This document shows positions 8,700 to 17,978 of a DNA stretch of 64,000 nt, piece after piece; the stretch's first letter is position 1; each line of letters starts with the position of its first letter. The notes under the pieces were generated by a model. It made no database searches, was not told the DNA's origin, and was given only the letters and a program-made list of their open reading frames with translations. The stretch covers positions 1-64,000 of the forward strand of contig JAZDFC010000026.1 of assembly GCA_043808235.1 (NCBI GenBank), given 5' to 3'. The translations under genes and the position numbers were made by a program. The stretch is from JAZDFC01 sp043808235 (lineage in GTDB: Bacteria > Bacteroidota > Ignavibacteria > Ignavibacteriales > Melioribacteraceae).

Positions 8700-9623
8700 A
8701 TGAAAAGAATTTTATTTCTATTAAGCGTTGTTGTTCTATCCTTTAGTGCGGGGTGCAGTTCCCGCGATGACAAAATCCAAACTAAGAAATTTTATATTGA
8801 AGATGATTTAAAAAATAAAATCAATTTCGAAAAAATTCCCGATCGGGTGATAACACTTGCGCCAAATTTAACAGAAATGATATTTGAGCTCAGGCAGGGG
8901 AAAAAACTCATCGGGAACACAAAATACTGCAACTATCCGCCCGAAGCTAAAAATATTACCAAAGTCGGCGATTTAATTTCGGTTGATTACGAAAAAGTCG
9001 TCCAGTTAAAACCGGACTTAATTTTTATCACCGTCGAAGGCAACAACAAAGATTCGTACGATAAATTGAAAGAACTTGGATTAAAAGTATTTGTATCCAA
9101 TCCGCGGAATTATGAGGGAATTAAAAAAACAATCCGCGACATGGCAAAAATTTTCAATGTTGAGGAAGTGGCTGCTAAGAAAATAAAAGGGTGGGATGAA
9201 AAAGTTAAATCGGTAATTGAAAAAGCCGGCTCTCCGGATTCGTTAATAGTAATGTTTATTGTAGCATTGCAGCCGTTAATGCTTTCCGGTCCAAATACTT
9301 TTGTTAATGAATTTATAAAAATGTGCGGTATGAAAAATATAGCCGCCGATTCGCCGATGCCTTACCCGGTTTATAACAGGGAAGAAGTTTTGCTTCGGAG
9401 CCCGGATTACATTTTAATGGCTTCGGATATGGGATTCGATTCAAAAAAAATTGTGGAAGTTTACCCCGAATGGTCGCGATTAAATGCAGTAATAAATAAT
9501 AAAGTGATTAGTGTTGAAGGTGATTTATATTTTAGACCGGGACCCCGGTTTGCGGAAGCTCTTGAAAAACTTTATTTCACTCTTCACTCTCCGGCAAATC
9601 AATATCAGAAGAGTCTGCAATAA
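8700..9623 (+). CDS. BtuF/FhuD-like periplasmic substrate-binding lipoprotein of an ABC importer
   Basis: A lipoprotein signal with lipobox-like FSAGC (Cys19) is followed by a class III binding-protein fold: 'PDRVITLAPNLTEMIFELRQGKKLIG' style N-lobe, then 'VQLKPDLIFI', a long linking helix around 140-165, and the C-lobe with 'LMLSGPNTFVNEFIKMCGMKN'. The family delivers cobalamin or ferric siderophores to BtuCD/FecCD-type permeases; no permease or ATPase gene is present here, so the partner must be elsewhere. Length (307) is typical. Its last 47 bases overlap the oppositely oriented gene at 9577-9819. Confidence 0.85.
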   Translation: MKRILFLLSVVVLSFSAGCSSRDDKIQTKKFYIEDDLKNKINFEKIPDRVITLAPNLTEMIFELRQGKKLIGNTKYCNYPPEAKNITKVGDLISVDYEKVVQLKPDLIFITVEGNNKDSYDKLKELGLKVFVSNPRNYEGIKKTIRDMAKIFNVEEVAAKKIKGWDEKVKSVIEKAGSPDSLIVMFIVALQPLMLSGPNTFVNEFIKMCGMKNIAADSPMPYPVYNREEVLLRSPDYILMASDMGFDSKKIVEVYPEWSRLNAVINNKVISVEGDLYFRPGPRFAEALEKLYFTLHSPANQYQKSLQ

Positions 9624-9819
9624 AAAGCATTGCGCATGTATCGCCCTGGAATTTGCCGGTACGTTTGCAGTTCTCATGACGTTTTTTTAGATCTTCAATA
9701 TTACCGCAAGCGGCTGAAAGGTAAAATTCATTCAATTCCTCGCCGCACTCCGTGCAGAAAATTATGTCTTTATCTTTGAGCGGTTTTATATCGATAATAA
9801 TTTTGTCTCTATTTTCCAT
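9577..9819 (-). CDS. Small conserved-looking protein with CxxC motif, function unknown
   Basis: Eighty residues, acidic at the C-terminus. Cysteines at 22 and 25 (C-T-E-C), 38, 51 and 62 could bind zinc in a ribbon-like fold, since 'IIFCTECGEEL' looks like a zinc-ribbon knuckle; this is inference. It starts one base after the stop of the upstream minus-strand gene (9821-10138), so the two almost certainly share a transcript. Its 3' end overlaps the BtuF-like gene by 47 bases in the antisense direction. Confidence 0.6.
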   Translation of the reverse strand: MENRDKIIIDIKPLKDKDIIFCTECGEELNEFYLSAACGNIEDLKKRHENCKRTGKFQGDTCAMLFIADSSDIDLPESEE

Positions 9820-9820
9820 T

Positions 9821-10138
9821 TTATTTCACCGGTTCCCAGCTTGATCCGCCGCAAGGTATTTCTTCTTCGGTCGGATGTTTGTCGTATTTAATACACAGTA
9901 CTGCAGATTCATCAAAGTGAATGCAAGAAGAGCAGAGCGTATTATTAATTATCCCGTTATTCTTTTCAACAAATTTTTTATACTGAATAATAATCGGATG
10001 AACTATAAAGCCGTATAATGCAATAAGACTAATCACTACCCAGTATCTATTATCAATTGCATCGTGTAAATACCAAATTACGGGTATGGCGATTACAATT
10101 CGTATTAACGTCCAATAAACTATGGCACCCATTAACAA
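9821..10138 (-). CDS. Small membrane protein with C-terminal Cys cluster, function unknown
   Basis: This 105-residue protein has two hydrophobic helices (about 5-25 and 30-50) and a soluble tail with C-S-S-C, then two further cysteines ('AVLCIKYD' and 'EIPCGGSSWEP'). The tail looks like a small metal- or disulfide-stabilised domain. The ATG at residue 3 (MGAIVYW) is an equally good start. It is the first gene of a two-gene unit with the 80-residue protein. I do not recognise the family. Confidence 0.6.
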   Translation of the reverse strand: MLMGAIVYWTLIRIVIAIPVIWYLHDAIDNRYWVVISLIALYGFIVHPIIIQYKKFVEKNNGIINNTLCSSCIHFDESAVLCIKYDKHPTEEEIPCGGSSWEPVK

Positions 10139-10322
10139 TCTCTTATTGTAAAAAATCAGAGACCGGCAGAAATTTCCGTTCTCACTTGTAAAAATATTCC
10201 ATAATCAGCTCATTCCAAAATGTTTATCTTGATGCTGTTCAATTGCGTACATCTTAAAACAACCGATGCTGAAATAAAATTCATTTTCAAAATCTATTTT
10301 TAAGACCAAATTGCTTTTAGAT

Positions 10323-10330
10323 TACCTTTG
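10323..10330 (+). promoter_or_regulatory. Bacteroidota-type -7 box upstream of the glycan cluster
   Basis: TACCTTTG fits TAnnTTTG exactly and lies 47 bases before the GTG of the first glycosyltransferase gene. No convincing -33 element is seen. It would be the promoter of the glycan cluster if real. Confidence 0.35.
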
Positions 10331-10377
10331 ATTTAAATTTACCTCCGTTAAAAGTGTATTAATTATAGATTTACAAA

Positions 10378-11466
10378 GTGGAAGAACCGAACAAACAAAA
10401 ATTTAAGAGCAAACCAAGCGTCCCGAATGAAAATCCCAAAGATGAGTCGGCGCCCAAACCAAATAAACGCTTTTTTTACCGGAACCGAAAATATTATAAA
10501 TCATACAGTACTCCCCGGGAAAGTGTAAAAAAATCCTCGTTCCAAAAGGTCTCTGTTTTAATCCCTTTGTTGAACGAAGAAGGTTCGATTCAACCATTAT
10601 ATAAAGAAATCAAAAAAGCGTTTCAAACTCTTTCTGTCGATCACGAAATATTGTTTATTGATGACGGCAGCACCGATAATTCTTTATATACGATAAGGGG
10701 ATTATGTAACTTAGATAAAAAAGTGCGCTTCATCAGCTTCCGAAAAAATTATGGTAAATCGGCGGCGCTGCATGTCGGGTTTAAACATGTAACCGGCGAC
10801 GCAATTATTACAATGGATGCTGATTTGCAGGACGATCCGGCAGAAATCCTCAATCTACTTAAAAAGTTAGAAGAAGGATACGATCTTGTTTCCGGTTGGA
10901 AAAAGAAAAGACACGATCCTTTCGTAAAAAGAATATCCTCAAAATTTTTCAATTACGTTACACGCGTTCTAAGCGGCATTAAAATTCATGATTTTAATTG
11001 CGGATTAAAAGCGTATCGCAAAGAAGTTGTATCAAATCTCGAAGTTTACGGAGAGCTGCACCGTTATATTCCAGTACTGGCAGATTGGAAAGGTTTTAAA
11101 GTTACTGAAATTCCTGTATTGCACCACCCGCGCCGATACGGGAAAACAAAATTCGGCATCTCACGTTTCTTCAAAGGATTCATTGATTTGATTACCGTAA
11201 TGTTTACCACGCGGTACATCAAACGACCGATGCATCTGTTCGGATTCATCGGCGCATTCGCTGTGCTTGCGGGAATTATTGTTAATGCATATCTCACTTT
11301 TGAATGGATCTTTTATCACAAAGCGCTCAGCAATCGACCGTTATTGTTCCTCGGAATTTTATTAATAATTGTTGGAATTCAATTTTTCTCTATCGGATTA
11401 CTCGGAGAGATAATGGTTCACTCCGCCCGCAGCGAAACGGATTACGTGATACGCGAAAAGAGATAG
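10378..11466 (+). CDS. Membrane-bound family 2 glycosyltransferase (polyisoprenyl-phosphate sugar transferase, GtrB/DPM1-like)
   Basis: The 362-residue protein starts at GTG; no ATG precedes the conserved domain. A basic, disordered extension of about 58 residues leads into a GT-A domain: 'VSVLIPLLNEEGSI', 'FIDDGSTDNS', and the metal-binding 'MDADLQDDP'. Two C-terminal membrane helices ('LFGFIGAFAVLAGIIVNAYL', 'LLFLGILLIIVGIQFF') match the GtrB/dolichol-phosphate mannose synthase group, which loads a sugar on undecaprenyl phosphate at the inner membrane. It opens the glycan cluster. The sugar donor cannot be told from sequence. Confidence 0.88.
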   Translation: MEEPNKQKFKSKPSVPNENPKDESAPKPNKRFFYRNRKYYKSYSTPRESVKKSSFQKVSVLIPLLNEEGSIQPLYKEIKKAFQTLSVDHEILFIDDGSTDNSLYTIRGLCNLDKKVRFISFRKNYGKSAALHVGFKHVTGDAIITMDADLQDDPAEILNLLKKLEEGYDLVSGWKKKRHDPFVKRISSKFFNYVTRVLSGIKIHDFNCGLKAYRKEVVSNLEVYGELHRYIPVLADWKGFKVTEIPVLHHPRRYGKTKFGISRFFKGFIDLITVMFTTRYIKRPMHLFGFIGAFAVLAGIIVNAYLTFEWIFYHKALSNRPLLFLGILLIIVGIQFFSIGLLGEIMVHSARSETDYVIREKR

Positions 11467-11467
11467 G

Positions 11468-11523
11468 CTGGATTCTGGTTGCTTGATACTGGTTACTGGA
11501 TTCTGGTTACTTGATACTGGATT
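11468..11523. repeat. Two tandem copies of a 28-base unit
   Basis: Two 28-base units (11468-11495 and 11496-11523) share CTGGATTCTGGTT followed by CTTGATACTGG; they differ at one internal base and at the last few. They start two bases after the stop codon of the GT2 gene. No coding potential is seen. Confidence 0.75.
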
Positions 11524-11633
11524 TCAATGAAATTTTATCTAAAATAAACCAATCTCAATACTTAATACGCTGTACTCAAATCTATCTTTGCTTTTAGTTA
11601 TATTTTCGCACCGGATACTAATTTTTAATTTGG

Positions 11634-12794
11634 ATGAACCAGCAAAAGAAAAAGATAATTATAATCGGACCGGCTTACCCGTACAGGGGCGGCAATTCAT
11701 TGTTTATCTCTCATGTGTTCGATTCATTGAAAGATGATTTCGAGGTGAAGATATATAATTACAAGCTGCTGTATCCTTCGATTTTGTTCCCCGGCAAAAC
11801 CCAGTACGACGAAAGCAAATCGCTGATTAAAAAAGCCGCTAATGAAAGAGTTATTAATTCAATCAATCCGTTCAACTGGTTTGCCGTCACGCGAAAATTG
11901 AAAAACGAAAATGCAGATTTACTTGTCATAGATTGGTGGCACCCGTTTTTTTCGTTCTGTCATTTTGCAATTACGCAGTTTTCAAAAAAGAGATACAAAG
12001 ATAAAATCCTTTTCATTACCGAAAATGTAATTTCCCACGAAGCGAATTTCATCGATAGAATGCTCACGAAGATTGGTTTAAGGAATGCCGATAAATTTCT
12101 CGTCCTTTCTCAAAAAGTAAACGAGGAAGTAAAAATATATTCAAAAGAGAAAAAGGTTTACCGCACCGACCTTCCGGTTTATGATTGTTATAATTTTGAA
12201 AATGAAAAATCTTCCGGCGCCGACAGGAAGCAATTCGGTTATTTGGAAACGGATAAAGTGCTTCTCTTTTTCGGCTACATCCGCAAATACAAAGGTTTGG
12301 ATTTGTTGATTGACGCGCTTCCCGGTTTGGTAAAAGACGATGCTTCCTACAAACTGCTTGTCGTCGGCGAATTTTATGATGACGAGAAAATTTATTTCGA
12401 GCAAATTGAAAAGCTCGGACTCGCGAAAAATATTGTAACGATAAATCAATTTGTGCCGAACGAGGAAGTGCACAAATATTATTCGGTTGCCGACCTGGTT
12501 GTCCTTCCATACCGGAGCGCAACACAGAGCGGGATATTAAACGTATCGTATGGATTGCTGAAGCCGGTACTCGTTACAAACGTCGGCGGATTATCGGAAT
12601 TTGTTGATGATGAGAAAACGGGAATAATTATTGAGAAAGCTGAACCGAAGCAAATTGCGGATGGAATTAGGAAATTCTTTTCGATAAAAGAAAAGGTTAA
12701 TTTTGCGGAGAACATCCGCGCAAAAATTGAGCAGAACAGTTTCTCAAAGTTGCCGGAGTTATTTCAAAAAATTATTTCGGAAATTGATGAATGA
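11634..12794 (+). CDS. Family 4 glycosyltransferase (GT-B fold)
   Basis: The 386-residue protein shows an N-terminal acceptor half with the glycine-rich loop 'IIGPAYPYRGGNSLFI' and a C-terminal GT4 nucleotide-sugar half: 'LLFFGYIRKYKGLDLLIDAL', 'ADLVVLPYRSATQSGILNVS' and 'KPVLVTNVGGLSEFV'. The E of the EX7E motif appears replaced by Q/S residues (ATQSGIL), as in a number of GT4 subgroups. The protein is cytoplasmic, with no membrane helix. The stop codon overlaps the ATG of the GT9 gene in an ATGA, which indicates translational coupling. It probably adds a sugar to a lipid-linked glycan. Confidence 0.87.
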   Translation: MNQQKKKIIIIGPAYPYRGGNSLFISHVFDSLKDDFEVKIYNYKLLYPSILFPGKTQYDESKSLIKKAANERVINSINPFNWFAVTRKLKNENADLLVIDWWHPFFSFCHFAITQFSKKRYKDKILFITENVISHEANFIDRMLTKIGLRNADKFLVLSQKVNEEVKIYSKEKKVYRTDLPVYDCYNFENEKSSGADRKQFGYLETDKVLLFFGYIRKYKGLDLLIDALPGLVKDDASYKLLVVGEFYDDEKIYFEQIEKLGLAKNIVTINQFVPNEEVHKYYSVADLVVLPYRSATQSGILNVSYGLLKPVLVTNVGGLSEFVDDEKTGIIIEKAEPKQIADGIRKFFSIKEKVNFAENIRAKIEQNSFSKLPELFQKIISEIDE

Positions 12795-13918
12795 TTCTTA
12801 AATCCGACTGCAGACATTTCCCCGGCGATAAACCGTGCATTTTTAACAAACGCGATGGTTTGATGTGCGATGACTGTCCAAATTTCAGCGAGCTGAATTT
12901 TAAAATTCTTATCATAAAATTGGATGCAACCGGGGATGTTCTGCGAACCACTGCAATTCTTCCGGCGTTAAAACGAAAATATCCCGACTCGCACATAACA
13001 TGGTTAACAAAAAAATCTTCATCCGATATATTTAAAAATAACGATGCTGTCGATAGAGTTCTTGCAGTAGAAGATGCAGTAACAAACGCCATTTTATCGG
13101 TTGAGAGATTTGATTTGTGTATTCATCCGGATGCATCACCAACGAGCGCAGCCTTGTTTTCACTTGCAAATGCAAAAACAAAAAAAGGATTCGGACTGAG
13201 CGAAAGAGGAAAAGTAATTCCTTTTAACAACGAAGCAATCGAATGGTTTGAGATGGGGGCATTCGACCAATTAAAAAAGAAGAATACAAAAACTTACCAG
13301 CAAATTATCCACGAAATTATCGGACTCGATTATAACAGAGACGAAATACAAATTTTTCTGTCGCAAGATGAACTGAACACAAAAGAAACGTTTTCTCAAA
13401 AACATGATTTACAGAAATACGATTTTGTTTTGGGGCTTAATACCGGCGCCGGAAGTCGATGGCAGTTTAAGCAGTGGCGGCTTGACGGATACATCGAATT
13501 GATAGAAAAAGTAAAGCGCGAATTTAATGCGGCAGTTTTGCTTTACGGCGGTCCGGAGGAAGTTGAAAGAAACTTAATGCTGACTTCACGCTTCCCGGAT
13601 TTGATTGATACAGGTACAGATAATACACTCCGCCAATTTTTTGCCAAAGTAGATTTGTGCGATATTATGATTACCGGAGATACGTTGGCTCTACATACGG
13701 CGGCTGCATTGAAGAAACAAATTATTTGTTTATTCGGACCAACATCATCAAATGAGATTGAAGATTACGGAAGGATTACGAAAATCTTTCCCGAAATGGA
13801 CTGCCTTGTTTGTTATAAAATGCGATGCGACTTTTCACCAAATTGTATGGATTTAATAACTGTTGATATGGTATTCGAAGCGCTCCAGAATTCATTAAAA
13901 CAAAATGGAAAAAATTAA
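12791..13918 (+). CDS. Family 9 glycosyltransferase (ADP-heptose:LPS heptosyltransferase-like) with Cys-rich ends
   Basis: The 375-residue GT9 protein has the N-terminal loop 'KILIIKLDATGDVLRTTAIL' and the C-terminal donor-binding 'DIMITGDTLALHTAAALKKQ' and 'LFGPTSSNEIEDYG'. Ahead of the domain is an unusual 30-residue leader with C7, C16, C26 and C29, and a matching Cys-rich stretch near the C-terminus ('CLVCYKMRCDF', 'NCMDL'). The two clusters could jointly bind metal; this is inference. It is coupled to the GT4 gene by an ATGA overlap. The role is likely heptose or related sugar transfer in core or surface polysaccharide. Confidence 0.86.
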   Translation: MILKSDCRHFPGDKPCIFNKRDGLMCDDCPNFSELNFKILIIKLDATGDVLRTTAILPALKRKYPDSHITWLTKKSSSDIFKNNDAVDRVLAVEDAVTNAILSVERFDLCIHPDASPTSAALFSLANAKTKKGFGLSERGKVIPFNNEAIEWFEMGAFDQLKKKNTKTYQQIIHEIIGLDYNRDEIQIFLSQDELNTKETFSQKHDLQKYDFVLGLNTGAGSRWQFKQWRLDGYIELIEKVKREFNAAVLLYGGPEEVERNLMLTSRFPDLIDTGTDNTLRQFFAKVDLCDIMITGDTLALHTAAALKKQIICLFGPTSSNEIEDYGRITKIFPEMDCLVCYKMRCDFSPNCMDLITVDMVFEALQNSLKQNGKN

Positions 13919-13932
13919 TAGCGGAATCAAAA

Positions 13933-16464
13933 ATGACAAAAGTAAAAACAAAACCGGGAACCAAAGAAAGCGGTTCGGCGAAATTTAATCTTTCGGATAT
14001 AATCCCGGAGAAATATCAGACCATAGCAGCGTTCGCGGTTATTATTTTATTATTTCTCTTTTTCTTCAACCCGATGTATTTCGGCGGCAAGACGTTTCAA
14101 TCGGGAGATATTGTAACAAGTAAAAGTCTGCAAACGTATCTTGATAAAGACCGGGAAGGATTTTCATTGTGGTTCCCATATTCGTTTTGCGGTATGCCTG
14201 CATACGCGCTGGCAACCGAATACAAGTGGTTCAACCTGCTTTACGTCGGCATTCGTTCACTTCGCGATGTCTCCACATCATTTTTTTCTGTTGAATATTC
14301 AATGTGGACGTTTTACCTGCTCATACTTTCCATTACAAGTTATTTTCTGATCCATCACTTAACGAAGAACCGGCTGATAAGTTTATTCGGCGCAATATCA
14401 ACTTCATTCAGTACGGGAATTTTACTTCTCTTGTTTATAGGTCACGTAACCAAATTAACCACGTTATGTTTTTATCCGCTGATATTTTTAATCCTTCTAA
14501 AATTCCGCGACAAAATTAAGCTAAGAGATTTTGCAATACTCATCATCGCATTACAATTAGCGCTGCAAGGCTGGCATGTGCAGATTATTTTTTATACGTT
14601 GCTTGCCGTTGGATTGTATTTCCTATACGGATTCATTTCCGCACTTGTAAAAAAAGAAAAGACTTTACAAATCCAATATTTGAAATCCGTCGGGGTCTTT
14701 TCGGTTGCGTTTATAATTGCATTATTAATCCAATCCGATAACTTGACCCAAATTTACGAATACAACGATTACTCGACGCGCGGTACTAAAGGAATTCTTG
14801 AAACTCAAACCTCGCAGGATAACAAGTCCGGTGGTTCTGATTTTTACGATTATGCAACGCGATGGTCGTTCTCGCCCGGTGAAATAATGAATTTTATTGT
14901 TCCTTCATTTTATGGATTCGGAAAATCTTCATATAAGGGACCGGAAACGCAGGGACAGGAAATTGAGCTTAATACATATTTTGGTCAAAAAGAATCCGAA
15001 GATGTTGCGCCGTACATGGGAGTTATAGTTTTCTTCCTTGCGGTGTTCTCGATGTACTCTAATAGAAAAAATCCTTTTGTACAGTTTATAATAGCGCTCG
15101 TAATAATATCTCTTCTTATTTCATTTGGGAAAAATTTCCCGGCTGCGTACAATCTGATGTATTATTACTTCCCGTTCTTCGATAAATTCCGTGTGCCCTC
15201 AATGATACTTGTATTACTGCAAATGAGTTTCCCTGTATTGGCGGCGCTGGGATTGAAAAAGATATATGATGCATTTAAAGAAAATGATTTGCGAATAAAT
15301 AAAATTGTTCAATATGCTGCATTCGGATTGACCGGAATTTTTGTACTCTCGCTTTTATTAAGCAGTACGATCGGAACATGGTTCTCCACCCGGTTGACTG
15401 AGTCCGGTAAGGTTAATGAGTACATTCAATATTACAGTCAGTACGGAATTGATGTAGCTGGAATTGCCAAGGGAATGTTTACGTCGGATGTATTGGTTTC
15501 ATTTGCGTTATCAGCAATAGTGTTCTGGCTGATATATGCATTCTTGAATAGAAAAATGAGTTTTGATTTGTTGATTATTGGAGTGATTGTTTTGTCCTCG
15601 TTCGATTTGATAAGAATTGCCGCGCGCGGCGAAACATTCACGGATAACAAAGGGATAGAAACGGCGTTTAATAAACCTGATTATATTGCCTACATCGATG
15701 GATTGAAAGATAAAGAACCGTACAGATTATTAAATTTAAAACAGGACGGCTCACTCGGTTCTGTAAGTAACGATGGGAATTTTAACGCGTATTTTCTTGA
15801 ACAGGATTTTCACGGATATTCTTCCATTAAACCACGCGCCTACCAGGATTACATGGACGTAGTAGGCGTTGCCAATGCTACCATGTGGAGAATGTTGAAT
15901 GTAAAATATATTATTACGGAGAAAGCGATAGAGTTTCCCGGTCTCGAACTTTTAAATAATACTGAAAAAACATTTGTCTATAAATTTACAAATGTTTTGC
16001 CGCGTGCATATTTTGTTAACAAGGTTGAGAATAAAAAACCGCTCGATATTTTGAATGCCGTTAAAGCGGATGAGTTTGATCCGAAAGACATTGCTTACGT
16101 TGAAAATTCCAATTTGAAGATCGATACACCGGACAGCACGGCTAATGTAACAATTGCAAAATACGATGATGAAAAAATTGAGTTGAATGTAAATGCATCC
16201 GGTAAAAATTTTTTGTTTTTAGGTGATACGTATTTTCCGAAAGGTTGGAAAGCCTTTATTGACGGAGCCGAAACAGAAATTTACCGCGCAAATCACGGCT
16301 TCCGCGGAATTGTTGTTCCAAAAGGAAATCGCAAAGTTGAATTTGTTTACAATCCGAAGTCGTTCGTGATTTCAAAATATCTTGCATTGTCGTTAAGCTC
16401 ATTAACGTTACTCGGTCTAATTCTCGGAATATTTTTCGATTACAGGAAATCACGCACCGCGTGA
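13933..16464 (+). CDS. YfhO-like large polytopic membrane protein
   Basis: The 843-residue protein contains about 12-14 hydrophobic helices between residues 30 and 560, a soluble C-terminal segment (about 570-800) and a final helix near 815. The 'GGKTFQSGDIVTSKSL' and 'FSLWFPYSFCGMPAYAL' region with acidic residues in the first loop, and the C-terminal 'YFPKGWKAFIDG...EIYRANHGFRGIVVPKG' segment, are typical of the YfhO family. Some members are linked to glycosylation of lipoteichoic acid or other surface polymers, and the overall plan is GT-C-like. Its place between a GT9 and a flippase supports a surface-glycan role. The exact reaction is unknown. Confidence 0.82.
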   Translation: MTKVKTKPGTKESGSAKFNLSDIIPEKYQTIAAFAVIILLFLFFFNPMYFGGKTFQSGDIVTSKSLQTYLDKDREGFSLWFPYSFCGMPAYALATEYKWFNLLYVGIRSLRDVSTSFFSVEYSMWTFYLLILSITSYFLIHHLTKNRLISLFGAISTSFSTGILLLLFIGHVTKLTTLCFYPLIFLILLKFRDKIKLRDFAILIIALQLALQGWHVQIIFYTLLAVGLYFLYGFISALVKKEKTLQIQYLKSVGVFSVAFIIALLIQSDNLTQIYEYNDYSTRGTKGILETQTSQDNKSGGSDFYDYATRWSFSPGEIMNFIVPSFYGFGKSSYKGPETQGQEIELNTYFGQKESEDVAPYMGVIVFFLAVFSMYSNRKNPFVQFIIALVIISLLISFGKNFPAAYNLMYYYFPFFDKFRVPSMILVLLQMSFPVLAALGLKKIYDAFKENDLRINKIVQYAAFGLTGIFVLSLLLSSTIGTWFSTRLTESGKVNEYIQYYSQYGIDVAGIAKGMFTSDVLVSFALSAIVFWLIYAFLNRKMSFDLLIIGVIVLSSFDLIRIAARGETFTDNKGIETAFNKPDYIAYIDGLKDKEPYRLLNLKQDGSLGSVSNDGNFNAYFLEQDFHGYSSIKPRAYQDYMDVVGVANATMWRMLNVKYIITEKAIEFPGLELLNNTEKTFVYKFTNVLPRAYFVNKVENKKPLDILNAVKADEFDPKDIAYVENSNLKIDTPDSTANVTIAKYDDEKIELNVNASGKNFLFLGDTYFPKGWKAFIDGAETEIYRANHGFRGIVVPKGNRKVEFVYNPKSFVISKYLALSLSSLTLLGLILGIFFDYRKSRTA

Positions 16465-16472
16465 TTATGTGA

Positions 16473-17972
16473 ATGATTGAGAACTTAAAAAAATTATTCC
16501 GGCATTCGTTCGTTTACAGCATTAGCAGTATTGCGGCGAAAGCAATTGGTGTTATACTACTTCCGCTTTACACAAAGTATATACCTTTGGGAGATTACGG
16601 CGATCTTGCAGTTGTAGATATCACGATAATGATTCTTGTGGAATTACTTATACTCGGGCAGGGTCAATCGCTTGCATATATTGCCAATTCCGAAGAATAC
16701 AAAGATAAGATCAAGCCGGCTTTCTTTTCGATTTTTGCTTCTGTAATGATCATCAATCTGTTTTTTGTCTTTTTATGTCGGGGTTTCGTTGTTCCGCAAT
16801 TAGCCGCAATCACAGGAAACATTTCAATCCAAACTTATTCCGAAATTGCAGTATGGATCATTCTTCTTCGAGTAATTAATACCTTGTTCGTTAATAAACT
16901 TCGTGCCGATGAAAAATCAATTGCATATACAATCGCTAATCTCGCGAGACTTTTAATTTCGCTGGGTCTGGCTATTTACTTTATCGCAGTAAAAGGAATG
17001 GGCGTATCGGGATTATTCACCGCGTATCTTATCGGCGAGGGATTAGTATTTATTATTATGCTTCCTTTGATGTTGAGACAAATGGAGTTTCGTTTCGAGA
17101 AACCGGTAATCATCCATTCAATGAAATTCGGTTATCCTCTTATATTCAATTCAATTCCTTTCATGCTGCTTAATCTAAGTGATCGATACATTCTTGCAGC
17201 TTTTAGAGGGCAAGAAGTTGTCGGTTTATACGATCTGGGTTACCGGATTGCCGGAATAATGAACATGCTTTTTATCATTCCTTTCAACTTGGCAATGATG
17301 CCGATTGTTTATAAAATTTACAATACCAAAGGCGATAAATTATTTTATTCAAAACTTCTAACTTACTCTACCTTTGTTTTTGTTTGGACGGGACTTGCAC
17401 TTTCGCTTTTCGCCAAAGAGATCCTCAGCGTATTTTCGTTCAATGATGCATACAATGAAGCGTATATAGTCGTGCCGGTAATTACATTATCATATGTATT
17501 TAGCGGAATGAGATTGGTGGCAGTAATCGGAACGTTTGTAAAGCAGCAAACCAAATATATTGCGCTAAGTACGCTTATTGCGGCCTTGCTAAACATCGCA
17601 CTCAATTTTATTACCGTCCCGAAATATGGTATGATGAGCGCTGCGTATAATACATTAATTTGTTTTGTGCTTCTGCACTATACATCAATTTACTTTTCAA
17701 ATAAATTCTATCCGGTGGATTATAAAAACTTTGGAACTTTGTTTATGATTTTACTGGGTACGGGATTTTATATTATTATTTTTGAAATAGAGAAATACTC
17801 TTACGGATTGGGATTGACTTTGAAAATCGGTGTAACAATTCTTTTCCCGGTTTTGATGATTACTTTGCGATATTTTAATAAAAGCGAAGTGAAGTATTTT
17901 ATCAAAGTCATGGAGTCATTAAAAAATCCGGCAAACATAAAAAACATTTTTAGCGCTGAAATAAATAATTAG
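16473..17972 (+). CDS. Wzx-like oligosaccharide flippase (MOP superfamily)
   Basis: The 499-residue protein has about 14 predicted membrane helices and no signal peptide. The opening 'RHSFVYSISSIAAKAIGVILLPLYTKYIP' type segment and 'FGYPLIFNSIPFMLLNLSD' match polysaccharide-transport proteins of the MOP superfamily. These flip lipid-linked oligosaccharides from the inner to the outer leaflet of the inner membrane. It follows the YfhO-like gene after 8 bases and precedes the FkbM gene after 6 bases, so it lies in the same operon. Its presence indicates that the cluster makes a Wzx-dependent polymer or O-antigen; no Wzy polymerase is clearly identifiable, although the YfhO-like protein is large enough to be considered. 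Confidence 0.88.
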   Translation: MIENLKKLFRHSFVYSISSIAAKAIGVILLPLYTKYIPLGDYGDLAVVDITIMILVELLILGQGQSLAYIANSEEYKDKIKPAFFSIFASVMIINLFFVFLCRGFVVPQLAAITGNISIQTYSEIAVWIILLRVINTLFVNKLRADEKSIAYTIANLARLLISLGLAIYFIAVKGMGVSGLFTAYLIGEGLVFIIMLPLMLRQMEFRFEKPVIIHSMKFGYPLIFNSIPFMLLNLSDRYILAAFRGQEVVGLYDLGYRIAGIMNMLFIIPFNLAMMPIVYKIYNTKGDKLFYSKLLTYSTFVFVWTGLALSLFAKEILSVFSFNDAYNEAYIVVPVITLSYVFSGMRLVAVIGTFVKQQTKYIALSTLIAALLNIALNFITVPKYGMMSAAYNTLICFVLLHYTSIYFSNKFYPVDYKNFGTLFMILLGTGFYIIIFEIEKYSYGLGLTLKIGVTILFPVLMITLRYFNKSEVKYFIKVMESLKNPANIKNIFSAEINN

Positions 17973-17978
17973 GAAGCG

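Noticed and set aside
11468..11523. Attachment site or transposon end
   Set aside because: Only two tandem 28-base units, with no integrase, transposase or second distant copy in the window.
12064..12525. Open frame of 153 codons antisense to the GT4 gene
   Set aside because: A shadow of the real gene; basic, low-complexity sequence with no domain.
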